From Gyrodactylus bullatarudis (lineage: Eukaryota; Platyhelminthes; Monogenea; Gyrodactylidea; Gyrodactylidae), in contig SSNU01000221.1 in assembly GCA_012064415.1 (NCBI GenBank), forward strand, positions 36,876 through 100,875: a DNA stretch of 64,000 nucleotides, given 5' to 3'. Numbering within the stretch: the stretch's first letter is position 1; every line of letters starts with the position of its first letter. The notes under the pieces were generated by a model, which ran no database searches, was not told where the DNA came from, and was given only the letters and a program-made list of their open reading frames with translations. The position numbers were made by a program, and so were the translations under genes. Below are positions 25,601-34,164 of this stretch, one piece after another.

Positions 25601-28600
25601 CATATGATAGAGAAAAATGATATCTTCATTTCTATTGAAATCAAATATAAGAAAAACTCATTTCTTGAGCGTTCTTAGGCCTTATTGTAGAGCAGGATAA
25701 AAAATAACATCCATGTTTCCCCGTGAGCAATCCTCGATTCGATAAAGCAATTTTTGAAATAGTGGTGAATTTTAAACCACCCAAATAATAACTTAATAAT
25801 AGATATTTATGAAATCAAAACTCACTTTATAATCGATAGAAACATTAATGTCTTTAATTTTGATAGAATCCTTAAAATCTGACCTTGAAAATGAAAAGAG
25901 AGCTGGATGAATAAAGTCCTAAGGAGGGGGAGGGGTCTAGCATATCCAATGACTTACTTGAAAAATAAAATAAATCTGATTGGTTCATCTAGCTTGACCG
26001 ATTTAGAAAGAAACACTGCTTTACATTGCACTGAAAAAGAATAGACCAAAAATAAGATAGACCCCTCTGAATGAGGTCACAGAGATACTCACAGAAACTC
26101 TTTATTCTGGAGAAATCACAGGGCATCTTTTGGATGTATTTGTCTTCAGGCTAGATGTATGAGACAGTTGAATAGAATTAGAGAAGAATTTGGGTCAATT
26201 TGAACTTACTTTGAAAATCTTCTTCACTTGATTAAAAGCTTCATTCTTGGTTTTTTCATCAATCAGACAATCTTGAAATGAATCACTAAATGAGACAAGT
26301 GAACTTTTTCTTGATTTTTGTAAAACGTACCGGCAAGAATTTCCATTGAATTAATTAGTAGTTTTGGTTTATCACCCAATGCTTTGTTACATCTAAATAA
26401 TGAATAGATGTTTAATATAACTTCTAATAAAAGTGGTGTTCAAATCACAACTGTCTGTATAACAAGCAAAGAGTTGTTAATATCATAGGTAAATAAAGGA
26501 ATTTCACGATAAATCAAAGTTCATCTGAGAGAGAATCTTTTACACTTTAATTGTAGCAGAAATGATCAGTTTCTTCAGATAATTTCGTCTAAAAACCACT
26601 TGTAAATATTTTTTTTGTACTTGATGCTACTTGTAGGTATGACTTTTATAATTATTAGGGCAAGTCAAATATTTTTTAGCGAAGAATGTTTCGGCAGAAA
26701 AGCGAATTTAACTTAGAAAATGCCATTTATGAAATTTAAATTCGAAATTTTGAATTCTCTGATACCCCAAAATACCATTTTTCCAAACATCTACAACATA
26801 TCCCAAATTGATTGGAATTTTTTACAAGATTAAGAAGAGCTGATTAAAAATACCTTACGAATCTATTTCTATTTAAAATTGCATTCAAACAGCTCAAAAT
26901 TTGGATTTCAACCGATTATAGTAGAAAAATTCATTGAAAATAGTTGGCGCTAATTCAAAAATCGGCATTTTCAATTTCGACTTGGGGTATCTTAGCAAAA
27001 TTTAAAATACATGGTTTCATAAGAACTTTTTTACATTCGAAAATTATCATTAAAATGAGCTTTGCACATCCGGATGTTAAAAAATTAGCCTCTCTCTAAT
27101 AATTATGAATAAAAAATAGGGGGAATGCCATTTCGAAAGGAACTAAGTAGAAGGACCCTGTACTTTTGAGCAGATTTTTTTAGTATCAAAGTTCCTTTTT
27201 TGATTGCCTAATTACGGGTTAGAAAGAGACTGAATGAACAAGACCAAAAACTCAGTTAACCGTAGCAGAGTCCGAGGAGATCCAAAGAAAATTTAAAGTC
27301 TATCTCTAGCCTTGCTAGATCCAAAAACCAACAATGATGCTCTCGATCAAGTTTAAAAATACTGAATTTTTTCATTTAATCTATAGAAATAATTCTTGAA
27401 AGATACCATAAAGAATTTATAAATTTTAGTATTAATATATGTATGACTAATTTGATTATCTAAAATATTTCGTGTTTCTTAGCCCTAAGATCCAGTGGAT
27501 AGCTTAGCGTAGAATGTCGATGGAAATTTGCTCACTTTGGTCAATATAATCAGAGCTAACTTTCCAGCCAATAGTGTAAAGACCAAAGTCTCAGAAATAC
27601 ATCCTACTACATTAATTAATCAAATACTCAAGGTAAGAACATATATATAAAAAATATATAAGAAAATTGAGGTCTGTAAATGAATTTACTTACAAAAATA
27701 AATACTGAACTATTTGGGAATATATTGGGGCCCAATTTTCAGAGTAAAAGTGATCAAGGATTGTTTCAAGATTCCTCTGGGCTTTATCAAACATTGACAG
27801 ATTTATGTATTCAAGGGAGATTTGAAAAACTGAAAAATAGTCCTGGATAAAAATTTAAGAACATACGCAAAAAGAGTCGAATGCGAACAGCCTTATGTCG
27901 AGAGAATTGTTCACAAGCTTTCTCAAAGAATCCAATAATGTTTTTCTATATAATAATAATAATAATAATAGTCGGTATTAGATAAAAAAACTTGAAAATT
28001 ACCCAATGTTCAATTTTTGATTCATTGCTTTTGAGATAATTCAGAGCCATTTTCTCACGGTTGATTTCATTGGGTTCAGTTGATCTTTTAGATTTTTTCC
28101 ATGGTCTTTGGCCAAAATACTCTGGGACATAGTTTTCCATTTCATTACTGAAAGAAAATTAATAAATAAATCGATCTTACATAAATTCTGGACTGAACTC
28201 ATTTTCAGGAAGATTCGATAGATGATTCTGGACAAATTCTCTTCTCTTGATCTCATACCTAGCCGCTTCTTGATAATACCAGCCAGGATTATGAGTCAAT
28301 AGAGAATTAAAATTGGGCTTCATAACATCACTGAAAAGATTCCCGAATGTCTCGAATTGTTTTGACAGCCAAGTTTCATGTTCAAATCTAAGCTCTTTTA
28401 TACCGACTTGCTCCACAAAAAAGTCAATATGAGTCCTAAATTGTTTAATAGCATCCGAGGCACTAGTGCTAAAGGCAAATTTACAAATTTTATAATTTAT
28501 AAATGCTGCAATAGTCTTGTTTTCCAGAAGATTCGAGTCAGAATTTCTTGTCTCCAAAATGTAATTGTACGCCTGCTTATAGGCTCTAGAATAATAATAT

Positions 28601-29389
28601 TTTAAAGATTATGATGACAAACTTTAGAGCACTTTTTGGATCCTGACGAAATTCGTTGAAAACAGCAATCTTAAACTCGTGTCTTATTAGATAAGCATTA
28701 TGAGCTGATCGATTCACGTCATTCTTATAGCTTCTGATGACTTTGATTTTTTTCGAATAATAATTATTAGATATATTCAGAAATTCAGTTTCCAATCGGA
28801 TCACATATGCAGGAACAATATCGCTGGAATCAAGATGAAAAAAAGAGGCAACGTACTCTTTAGGAAGGCTAAAAAGATATTCTGAGCTGATTCCAGACTT
28901 GAGACAAAAGCTTCGAGCTTTTTCCCGAGAGAGAATGTCTTCATTTGGCGGGAAAAGAGCTTTACTTTGTAACAGAACGACAGCCAAATTTATTGGTCGT
29001 TCAGAAATCAAAAATTCAGCGGCCTTAATTTTTTCTTGACACTCTTCGAGTTTCTTATTCCATTGAGAATCGTCAAAATCCAATTCAATAAACACAACAA
29101 CTACTGAAGGAATTTCCAGGGAATGTTTTTTTAGCCAATTGAACTTTAAAATGCCTTTTGCTAAATTGAATTCATAATGGTTTGCCTGTTTTTGCTTCGA
29201 AGGAGGCAGCTTTTTATTAAGAAGCATAAATTTTAACGGAGGTCGATCATTATTCCTATTTAATGAGAATGTTTTCCATATTATTTTGTGAGTTTTATTT
29301 TCTTCTACATCAAGACCGTAAATTCCTATCAAAGGTTTTGGTTTGTTAATTATTTCTGAGGGTAATTCGCTAATAAACTGCATTAACAA
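12632..29389 (-). CDS. TRAPPC11: TRAPPC11 (foie gras/gryzun), 20 exons
   Basis: Trafficking protein particle complex subunit 11, a scaffold of metazoan TRAPPIII acting in ER-to-Golgi and autophagic membrane traffic. Identity is clear from collinear similarity across the whole protein: the N-terminal FWLK-like block with VVVFIELDFD and a PPNED motif, the IAAFINYKICKFAF...AIKQFRTHID foie-gras core, YFGQRPWK, and the beta-rich gryzun part ending with VTADLPSFSY. Coding exons on the minus strand: 28623-29389, 28181-28585, 28003-28147, 27867-27945, 27694-27829, 27508-27603, 26331-26392, 26210-26285, 26093-26150, 25958-26030, 25826-25883, 20751-20930, 19966-20156, 18982-19336, 18068-18394, 15354-15414, 15024-15138, 13013-13193, 12808-12950, 12632-12770. 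The product is about 1210 aa, close to the family's usual ~1130. Splice phases agree at every junction except exons 6-8. Introns 1-5 are 33-90 nt; introns 6, 11, 15 and 17 are swollen by repeats. Confidence 0.94.
12808..12950 (-). CDS. TRAPPC11: TRAPPC11 exon 19
   Basis: ATAG acceptor, GTAAGA donor, phase 0 in, two bases over. Encodes a gryzun-region strand pattern starting DINIVITKTVDF and ending AYPLKTGNLELPK. The following intron is only 37 nt. Confidence 0.9.
13013..13193 (-). CDS. TRAPPC11: TRAPPC11 exon 18
   Basis: TTAG acceptor, GTGAGC donor, phases match neighbours. Contains VTADLPSFSYED and IRYSLLNTTIYPQ, the best-conserved C-terminal block of the family. Confidence 0.93.
13194..15023 (-). 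other. TRAPPC11: TRAPPC11 intron 17 (1830 bp) with trinucleotide repeat
   Basis: Holds an (ATG)n run at 13636-13679. No other feature recognised. Confidence 0.6.
13636..13679 (+). repeat. (ATG)n microsatellite
   Basis: About 14.7 uninterrupted ATG/GAT units inside TRAPPC11 intron 17. Confidence 0.97.
15024..15138 (-). CDS. TRAPPC11: TRAPPC11 exon 17
   Basis: ATAG acceptor, GTGAGT donor. Joined to exon 16 it reads ...NNNSM TLDKNESLTDIRVLFVD and ends GFYRIQWIRA, matching the HYIISWKR region of the family. Confidence 0.9.
15354..15414 (-). CDS. TRAPPC11: TRAPPC11 exon 16
   Basis: CTTAG acceptor, GTAAGT donor, 61 nt, phase 0 to 1. Encodes NEHIKTEDLQLVSPITNNNS. Placed by phase agreement on both sides; little sequence conservation here. 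Confidence 0.7.
15415..18067 (-). other. TRAPPC11: TRAPPC11 intron 15 (2653 bp)
   Basis: Contains a foldback family A end at 17812-17890 and otherwise unrecognised AT-rich DNA. Confidence 0.6.
17812..17890 (+). repeat. Foldback family A terminal fragment
   Basis: AAAGCTAGTTGACATGAAGATGAG..., then ACTCAAAATTTTTCTCCGGATTCACAGGAA. Near-identical to the ends at 39.1 kb and, inverted, at 34.4 kb. Confidence 0.65.
18068..18394 (-). CDS. TRAPPC11: TRAPPC11 exon 15
   Basis: TTTAG acceptor after a pyrimidine tract, GTGAGT donor, exactly 109 codons. Encodes LPTFRLNHRKIYLLKI...CTFIKTIRIDVGETFEIDSS and ends ITKATFEL, the mid-gryzun strand series. Confidence 0.9.
18982..19336 (-). CDS. TRAPPC11: TRAPPC11 exon 14
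   Basis: CTAG acceptor, GTATGT donor. Encodes PRVSFDVTHPKQAMIDERFP through TIYGLCTTLGLRDLHFTLQ. This corresponds to the family segment following ISVHLLHEPPAL. Confidence 0.92.
19448..19690 (-). mobile_element. piggyBac-type MITE relative, no ends
   Basis: On the minus strand this matches the interior of the MITE at 23430-23930 (GATCCAAAAATTGGCTATCTT and the CTCGAGTTTGACGAATGATAGAGC block). No terminal repeats remain. It lies in TRAPPC11 intron 13, next to a 10-base C run at 19439-19448. Confidence 0.6.
19966..20156 (-). CDS. TRAPPC11: TRAPPC11 exon 13
   Basis: CATAG acceptor, GTACGT donor, phase 0 to 2. Encodes IKSVSFSLILSEEINEIACI and ends HDWQFIHNRTSVE. Confidence 0.9.
20751..20930 (-). 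CDS. TRAPPC11: TRAPPC11 exon 12
   Basis: TTTTTAG acceptor, GTTTGT donor, 60 codons. The N-terminal half is Asn/Ser-rich; the second half reads CQYPLPIEFNSDNLTMVGLL. Confidence 0.88.
21090..21120 (-). repeat. Foldback family A end fragment
   Basis: GATAAATTCTCATCTTCATA, the complement of the family end motif. Confidence 0.4.
22687..22825 (+). mobile_element. piggyBac-type MITE, internally deleted copy
   Basis: TTAA at 22683-22686 followed by CCCTTATTTTTGGTTCAGAA, then blocks shared with 23430-23930 (TATTCCAGGAGATT, AAGTATTTTCTGAGGC, AATAATAATGA). The right terminal repeat is lost. Confidence 0.6.
23430..23930 (+). mobile_element. piggyBac-type MITE with TTAA target sites
   Basis: 501 bp. 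Left end CCCTCAAAGTCCCA (23430-23443), right end TGGGACTTTAAGGG (23917-23930): 14-bp inverted repeats with one mismatch. Flanked by TTAA on both sides (23426-23429 and 23931-23934), the hallmark of piggyBac-superfamily insertion. A subterminal palindrome GTGCCTTCAAAGGCAC lies at 23899-23914. No coding capacity; mobilised in trans. It sits in TRAPPC11 intron 11. Confidence 0.92.
24050..24200 (+). mobile_element. Penelope-like 3' end fragment
   Basis: ACCACTGAAGAAGGCGTGTG followed by AAGACGAAACGTTTGAATAA resembles the 3' coding end/UTR of Penelope-like retroelements as I recall them. No reverse transcriptase is present. Confidence 0.4.
25826..25883 (-). CDS. TRAPPC11: TRAPPC11 exon 11
   Basis: TTCAAG acceptor, GTGAGT donor, 58 nt. 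Encodes KSDFKDSIKIKDINVSIDYK, matching the family's SKLCVSFNN strand. Confidence 0.9.
25958..26030 (-). CDS. TRAPPC11: TRAPPC11 exon 10
   Basis: TTTTCAG acceptor, GTAAGT donor, 73 nt. Encodes QCKAVFLSKSVKLDEPIRF, aligning with the VQCKAKF block of the family. Confidence 0.93.
26093..26150 (-). CDS. TRAPPC11: TRAPPC11 exon 9
   Basis: CTAG acceptor, GTGAGT donor, 58 nt. Encodes PEDKYIQKMPCDFSRIKSF. Phase fits exons 8 and 10. Confidence 0.88.
26210..26285 (-). CDS. TRAPPC11: TRAPPC11 exon 8
   Basis: TTTAG acceptor, GTAAGT donor. The only good frame (DSFQDCLIDEKTKNEAFNQV) needs two bases carried over, but exon 7 supplies one, so the junction is off by one base. Confidence 0.75.
26331..26392 (-). 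CDS. TRAPPC11: TRAPPC11 exon 7
   Basis: ATTTAG acceptor, GTACGT donor, 62 nt. Encodes CNKALGDKPKLLINSMEILA, aligning with the KNLINVLMN helix of the family. The following intron is 45 nt. Confidence 0.8.
26761..26991 (+). mobile_element. 231-bp MITE with GATACCCCAA ends
   Basis: Perfect 10-bp terminal inverted repeats: GATACCCCAA at 26761-26770 and TTGGGGTATC at 26982-26991. The whole element matches the reverse complement of 38092-38319. Non-coding. It lies in TRAPPC11 intron 6. No clear target-site duplication. Confidence 0.85.
27508..27603 (-). CDS. TRAPPC11: TRAPPC11 exon 6 (carries a stop and a lost donor)
   Basis: GTAG acceptor. 96 nt fit the phases of exons 5 and 7 exactly, and the frame encodes SSDYIDQSEQISIDILR, the family's DYITYSLELL helix. 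An in-frame TGA lies at 27591-27593. The donor position reads CTAAGC where GTAAGC would be expected. See findings. Confidence 0.6.
27694..27829 (-). CDS. TRAPPC11: TRAPPC11 exon 5
   Basis: TTTTTCAG acceptor, GTAAGT donor. Encodes FQISLEYINLSMFDKAQRNL, a TPR-like helical hairpin matching EEYYYAKDYTKALKLL of the family. Confidence 0.93.
27867..27945 (-). CDS. TRAPPC11: TRAPPC11 exon 4
   Basis: TATAG acceptor, GTATGT donor, 79 nt. Encodes KNIIGFFEKACEQFSRHKAV. The following intron is 37 nt. Confidence 0.92.
28003..28147 (-). CDS. TRAPPC11: TRAPPC11 exon 3
   Basis: TTTCAG acceptor, GTAATT donor. Contains PEYFGQRPWKKSKRS, matching the conserved FYGQRSWR motif. Confidence 0.94.
28181..28585 (-). 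CDS. TRAPPC11: TRAPPC11 exon 2 (foie gras core)
   Basis: CTAG acceptor, GTAAGA donor, 405 nt. Encodes AAFINYKICKFAF, AIKQFRTHIDFF, WLSKQFETFGNLF and NPGWYYQEAARY, the hallmark of the Foie-gras domain. Confidence 0.97.
28623..29389 (-). CDS. TRAPPC11: TRAPPC11 exon 1 (start codon)
   Basis: ATG at 29389. 767 nt, GTTTGT donor. Encodes the N-terminal domain: IGIYGLDVEENKTHKIIW, VVVFIELDFDDSQW, LAVVLLQSK and VRHEFKIAVF-like RHEFKIAVFNEFRQD. The start places the conserved GLDV at residue 25, as in relatives. Confidence 0.96.
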
Positions 29390-30274
29390 AATTATTTTGT
29401 CAAAATCTATAACAAAATTTTCAAAATACTGATATGAGAAAACAATAGCTAGGGAAAATACCGGAAATTGTTTTAAACAAAAATAAAGTCTTGAATCAAA
29501 TTTAAATCAAAAAAATCGTTAATAATAATTTTCTATTTTTTAATGATAAAAACATTATGATTTGAATTAATTTTAATAAAATCATGACATTGAAATAAAT
29601 AAGTTTTATTCAAATAGTATAATCAAATCTTGATACTATCAAGTTGATAGTATATGAATAATTGTTTTTCTTATTTTTATTTCATATAGATTCTATATTA
29701 TAGATTTCAAACGTAGATATTTCCAGAAGCGCAATGAAAAAATCTCTCGGTTTTAAATTGCAATTTCGATTATTTTCGTTCTACAAATAAATCGTTATGA
29801 GAAAAGTTCAGAATATTGATATTATTTGATATATCTACTTTAAAGTAATGACGAAAATCATATATAATTATATATCTGACTATAATTATTTCTTATCTCG
29901 GTAATAATCTAAAATTATAATTAAATATTATTTAAACATGCATGTTTTATATCGAAATTATTCTATTTACTTTCAGGTATCAGCTTACATCATATAGCAA
30001 TCTTGTAATAAGAATTACTCATCATAAGGCAATATATGTTGTGCTGCATACATTCTTACATACCCTTGCTATATTTAAAAAATATTGTCCAATGAAAGTT
30101 GAATATGTATTTAGCCAGAAATGATTTGTGCTTACACATACAAAAGAGTCTGTAATGCACATAATAATTTATAATAGAGTTAAAAATGACTAAACTTGGT
30201 TGAAAACCATCTTGTTCACCAACAGAATATTTTTAGGATAATTATTGAATTAGAAAAATTGGAATAATAAATTT
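29390..30274. promoter_or_regulatory. Shared promoter region between TRAPPC11 and the membrane protein gene
   Basis: 885 bp separate the two divergent start codons, so 5' untranslated regions and promoters of both must lie here or start from upstream exons. It contains a perfect palindrome, ATACTATCAA-G-TTGATAGTAT, at 29633-29653. A TTTACTTTCAG at about 29967-29977 could be the acceptor of a 5'-UTR intron of the plus-strand gene. Confidence 0.5.
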
Positions 30275-31924
30275 ATGATCTTAAATACAATAGTTCTTCT
30301 ATTCGTCCTACAAGGCTCGCTTCAATCTGATGAGAACCTACCAGCAATACGCCCAGGCGACCCTTATAAGCTAAGGGGTCAGATTGAGAGTTATAAGACA
30401 GAAGATGATTGTAGCGTGGATGTTGCTTGGTTAAAGCCTCCGATTCACTCAAAAATGGCTTTTCATGGCCATGAAAGTGCTTGTGCTCGGGTACAATTTC
30501 AGAAAACTCTTTCGGATAATAAAACAGCCTCACTAATTGATATTTGGTCACTGAATCAACTCTTGAATAATGAGCAATTTCAGTCGAGAAAATGGAACCA
30601 ATTGAAATGTTTCTTTATACGAAATCGCATCGGAGATCTTGCCATTTCTGTTTTAATTCATCCGAAGCCAGACGAGAAAGAAAGCCTTAAAATAAAATTG
30701 GACATATTGGATTTAAAGAAAGAAACCACGCATATGCCGCCGCAGGATGTTCTCTGTGTTAGATTTTCATGTCCTCAACCGGTTTTATTAGATTCAAAAG
30801 CCTCGCTTATCGAAGAGAGTAAAGAGATCAAGCCTCCTTTGGAGAAATTCGAGATGAACTCTACAAAATCTAACATAACAGTTATGTCGTATAGGCTTAA
30901 TGAAAAGGAGCTGCTGAATCGAGAGTTGAATCGTCAAATTATCATTTATAGGATTGCCTGTGCCCTTCTAACAGGTCTCATGATAATATTCGGAATAATG
31001 ACTGCTGGGATGTGCGTAAAAGTTCGAAATTACCCAAGAAAGTTGAAGCAGATTAGTAAAATCCAGCAGAATTATGTAATGCCGTATAATTTTGAGACAA
31101 ATCAGACCCCATCGTATTATCACATGAATGGCAAATTGGGACTGACACCACCTTCGCCTCTCATCTCAAATGACAACCATGGCCATCACCAGAGCCTGGA
31201 TACAAGCAGTGTTAATAACATCATTATGACTAATAGCAATATGAGCGCATGTGATGGACACTTGGGCAATCAGACCTACGTGTCCTATCCCATGACAAAT
31301 GGAACCCTCACCAATAACGAGGGTCTAGTTGCCTATGTACCAGTGGTTAATAGACCATCTATTTCAGCAGCTAGGAACTACATTGTCTCATGTACCGGGT
31401 CAACTAACCAGATTAGTCTATCGCAAAATAACAACAATAACGGTAACTGTAGTCCTTCCTCTTCAATACTTGAAGGGAAAATTAATAATGGGAGTGTTAA
31501 TAGTTCCCTAACACGTCAGCATTCGAATAATTTATCTCGAAGAAAGATGGTTGTGATGGGTAAAAATATATCTTCGATGAATTCATCTGATGTCACTTTG
31601 TCGCCAAATCTACTGAGTCAATATAATAACCAATTTAATAATAACAATAATGAGAATACATTTGGCAAGGTTATCAATACGCCAACATTGAATAATAACC
31701 ATGAGAATGTCATTCATAGATTCCCAAACGACTTTCACATGAATGGTTCAAGAGTTAACTCGGAGATTGAAACCTCTTCTTTCTTGTCTTCCCTAACCAG
31801 TACGAATAACAACTTTAATTGTAGTCAAGGAAATGGCCAAATTAGTAACAATAATAATAACACGCTAACTGCTAAAAGTAATGCACCAACAATTCCGAAT
31901 GTAAAGAGCCTTTTAGTTCAGTGA
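30275..31924 (+). CDS. Single-pass type I membrane protein, 549 aa, family unknown
   Basis: Single-exon frame. Residues 1-18 are a signal peptide (ILNTIVLLFVLQGS). The ectodomain (about 19-221) has five cysteines (46, 70, 112, 161, 166) and N-glycosylation sequons at N82, N195 and N200. Residues about 222-248 form one transmembrane helix (IACALLTGLMIIFGIM), followed by a basic stop-transfer RNYPRKLK. The cytoplasmic tail of about 300 residues is rich in Asn and Ser with NNNN runs and is probably disordered. I do not recognise the family; a receptor-like or adhesion role is only a guess. It is transcribed divergently from TRAPPC11. Confidence 0.82.
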   Translation: MILNTIVLLFVLQGSLQSDENLPAIRPGDPYKLRGQIESYKTEDDCSVDVAWLKPPIHSKMAFHGHESACARVQFQKTLSDNKTASLIDIWSLNQLLNNEQFQSRKWNQLKCFFIRNRIGDLAISVLIHPKPDEKESLKIKLDILDLKKETTHMPPQDVLCVRFSCPQPVLLDSKASLIEESKEIKPPLEKFEMNSTKSNITVMSYRLNEKELLNRELNRQIIIYRIACALLTGLMIIFGIMTAGMCVKVRNYPRKLKQISKIQQNYVMPYNFETNQTPSYYHMNGKLGLTPPSPLISNDNHGHHQSLDTSSVNNIIMTNSNMSACDGHLGNQTYVSYPMTNGTLTNNEGLVAYVPVVNRPSISAARNYIVSCTGSTNQISLSQNNNNNGNCSPSSSILEGKINNGSVNSSLTRQHSNNLSRRKMVVMGKNISSMNSSDVTLSPNLLSQYNNQFNNNNNENTFGKVINTPTLNNNHENVIHRFPNDFHMNGSRVNSEIETSSFLSSLTSTNNNFNCSQGNGQISNNNNNTLTAKSNAPTIPNVKSLLVQ

Positions 31925-32061
31925 GTCCGCCCTCTTTTTGAGTTGATTTGAACTTTACACAAAAGGTCAACACTGCAGAGAGAACAAAACCAAGATCTTC
32001 TCTTCTTTTGACATGAGAGACTTTGTATGTATTAAATTGTATTATTATTTACTTTTGATTA

Positions 32062-32067
32062 AATAAA
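32062..32067 (+). terminator. Poly(A) signal candidate of the membrane protein gene
   Basis: AATAAA 138 bp after the stop codon at 31922-31924. A (GA)n run follows at about 32079-32097. Confidence 0.45.
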
Positions 32068-34160
32068 ATAAGATACACAAGAGAGAGAGAGAGAGAGAAA
32101 GAACTTGAAGAACAGAAAAAGAAGAAGTAACTAAAAAGAAAGAGGACAGAAACTTCTTAATTAATTTCACCTTTTAGATAAATAATAAGCATACTACTAC
32201 AAATTTATCCACACTTACCATTACGTTATCATTGTTTATAAAAATGTACATTTATTATTATTATTTTAACAAAAATTGGCCATAACTCTCTTAATCTTTC
32301 AACTTTATTTTCACTTGACTAATATTTTTATGCATTGTAATTATACTGAACCACTACTACTCAGAGGAAGAAAAGGCACATAAAATAAGACAAGGAGAGC
32401 AAGGATTTCATGTAAACTATCCTCCAAGAACTATCATATCCTTTAATAACGAATTCAAATACTACATGAGTGTAAATAAAGTTTTTTTTATTTCTCACAA
32501 TAAATCTTTTCAATCAACCCTAAAAAAATTATTTTTGAATTCCACGATGAACTGAAAGATAAAATTGAATCTAGCTAGAACTCGGCGATTCTTTGAATTT
32601 CGATGATTCCCACTTTTTCAATTTTTATTCTCAAAGTTATTATCGATTTCAAATATCTTCTTCGTGGTGATTGAGTTTTTTTTGTGAAAATAGTGAACTC
32701 CCATCTAAAGTTGGTTGATATGAAGTTGGGAATCTATGATTTTTACGAAAACCTCAATTTTTCAACAAAATTCTGAAAAAAAAATTTTCATGAAAAATAT
32801 AGTCATTTTTCAAATTTCAATTTGGCGCCATAATCCCATTTTCTCAAAATAGGCACTATTTTCAAGAGGGTCATTTATTTAGTGAAAATTCAGAATCTGA
32901 ATTTCAGAGAGTTCAATTTCACAATGACGAACAAAGAAAAAGTACATCAAGTTGGCGTCTAATAACTTGCCTGTGCCTGATATACAGGCCGAAGTATTGC
33001 TCTCTATCAGTAAAAGTTGAAATTAAGAGCGAAGGATGAAATAATCAACCAAATTAATTGACGTCTGATTCAATGAAAAGTTGCTTGTTTAAATTTCCCA
33101 AGTCTCTCGATCAATTTCCAAGTTGAATATGAAAAATTACATAGATCTTAAATTCTATTCAAGGAAAGAATACACTCAGAATTTTTTAGCTTATTAAAAA
33201 GCTATAGTGTGACCAATTCGGCCACTCTGACGGAAACCCTTTTCAAAAAGCAAAACTGGGATGTATCTTTTTTCTAAAGTCAATTTTTGAACTAGATAAA
33301 TTTAAGAATATCTCATCTCTACAATTTACCGAATGTCAGATGATTTAGATCTTCAAAGAAAAATATAAAAAAATGCGGAATCATAATTTGGGAGTTAGAC
33401 TTTATCGACCATTTGTTATCATTGTAGGATTTTTGTTCAATTTGCTATTTTGGATATGATGGTTTTCTTTTTACAGATTTTTTTCCTAAATATTCATGAG
33501 ATGTCCTACTTATGCTAACACATTCCTTAAACTTTTTCATTAAGATTGATATTATCTTAAATCAGTAACATTTTAGCTATTTTTCACGAGTTGTTAGATC
33601 TCGATAGGATAAAAAGTTTCCGGAAGAACAAATCAATAAAATGGTAAGATATGTGAGTAGAAATTCTTGAATTTCCTTTCATTAAAATCCCAACATATAA
33701 ATCATTTAAATACAACAGTTTAATACTGTAATAAATTCAAGAACTATTTTTTTTCTGATATCATGCAGTCTTTCTTCTTCATTCCCATTTACATGCTGTT
33801 GTATCACTTTATTTTCATTCTTCATTGCTCCAGTTATTTCATGATTTCTTACTTTTTTTTCTACAGGGTAATCATGTCCAACCAAGTACTTCTACCATTC
33901 TTCTTCCCCAACAGACTTGAATTATTTCTTGTTCATCAATTCTATTCAGAATTGGGAGAGGAGAAGGACAGCTGTTTCATTATGCTTATCAGTTTTCAGT
34001 TCAATGGGTATCAGCTCATGATTTCTCCAACTGTACTTTAAGAAACATAATTTTATACACTTAAATTTGAACCATTAGAAAAATTGAGTCAAAATTAAGA
34101 TAATCTTTCGAATTCCGCTATAAAGTAAAAAAAGTTTAGAATAACGATTAAAGTGTGGGC
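32068..34160. other. Intergenic with foldback A fragment
   Basis: A family A end is at 32700-32870 (GTTGATATGAAGTTGGGAAT ... AATTTGGCGCCATAATCCCA). A 92-codon hydrophobic frame at 33763-34041 has no recognisable content and I do not call it. Confidence 0.45.
32700..32870 (+). repeat. Foldback family A end, variant
   Basis: Shares the ATGAAGTT-GGAATC, ATTTTTAC-AAAA-CTCAATTTTT and AATTTCAATTTGGCGCCATAA blocks with the copy at 46795-47010. Confidence 0.55.
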
Positions 34161-34164
34161 ATTT

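Larger units (their letters stand above)
20931..25825 (-). other. TRAPPC11: TRAPPC11 intron 11 (4895 bp), repeat-filled
   Basis: Contains a foldback A fragment (21090-21120), piggyBac-type MITE copies (22687-22825, 23430-23930) and a Penelope-like 3' fragment (24050-24200). A 110-codon plus-strand frame at 20974-21306 has no recognisable content. Confidence 0.7.

Noticed and set aside
33763..34041. 92-codon hydrophobic frame
   Set aside because: T-rich DNA gives Phe/Leu-rich readings by chance; no start context or homology seen.
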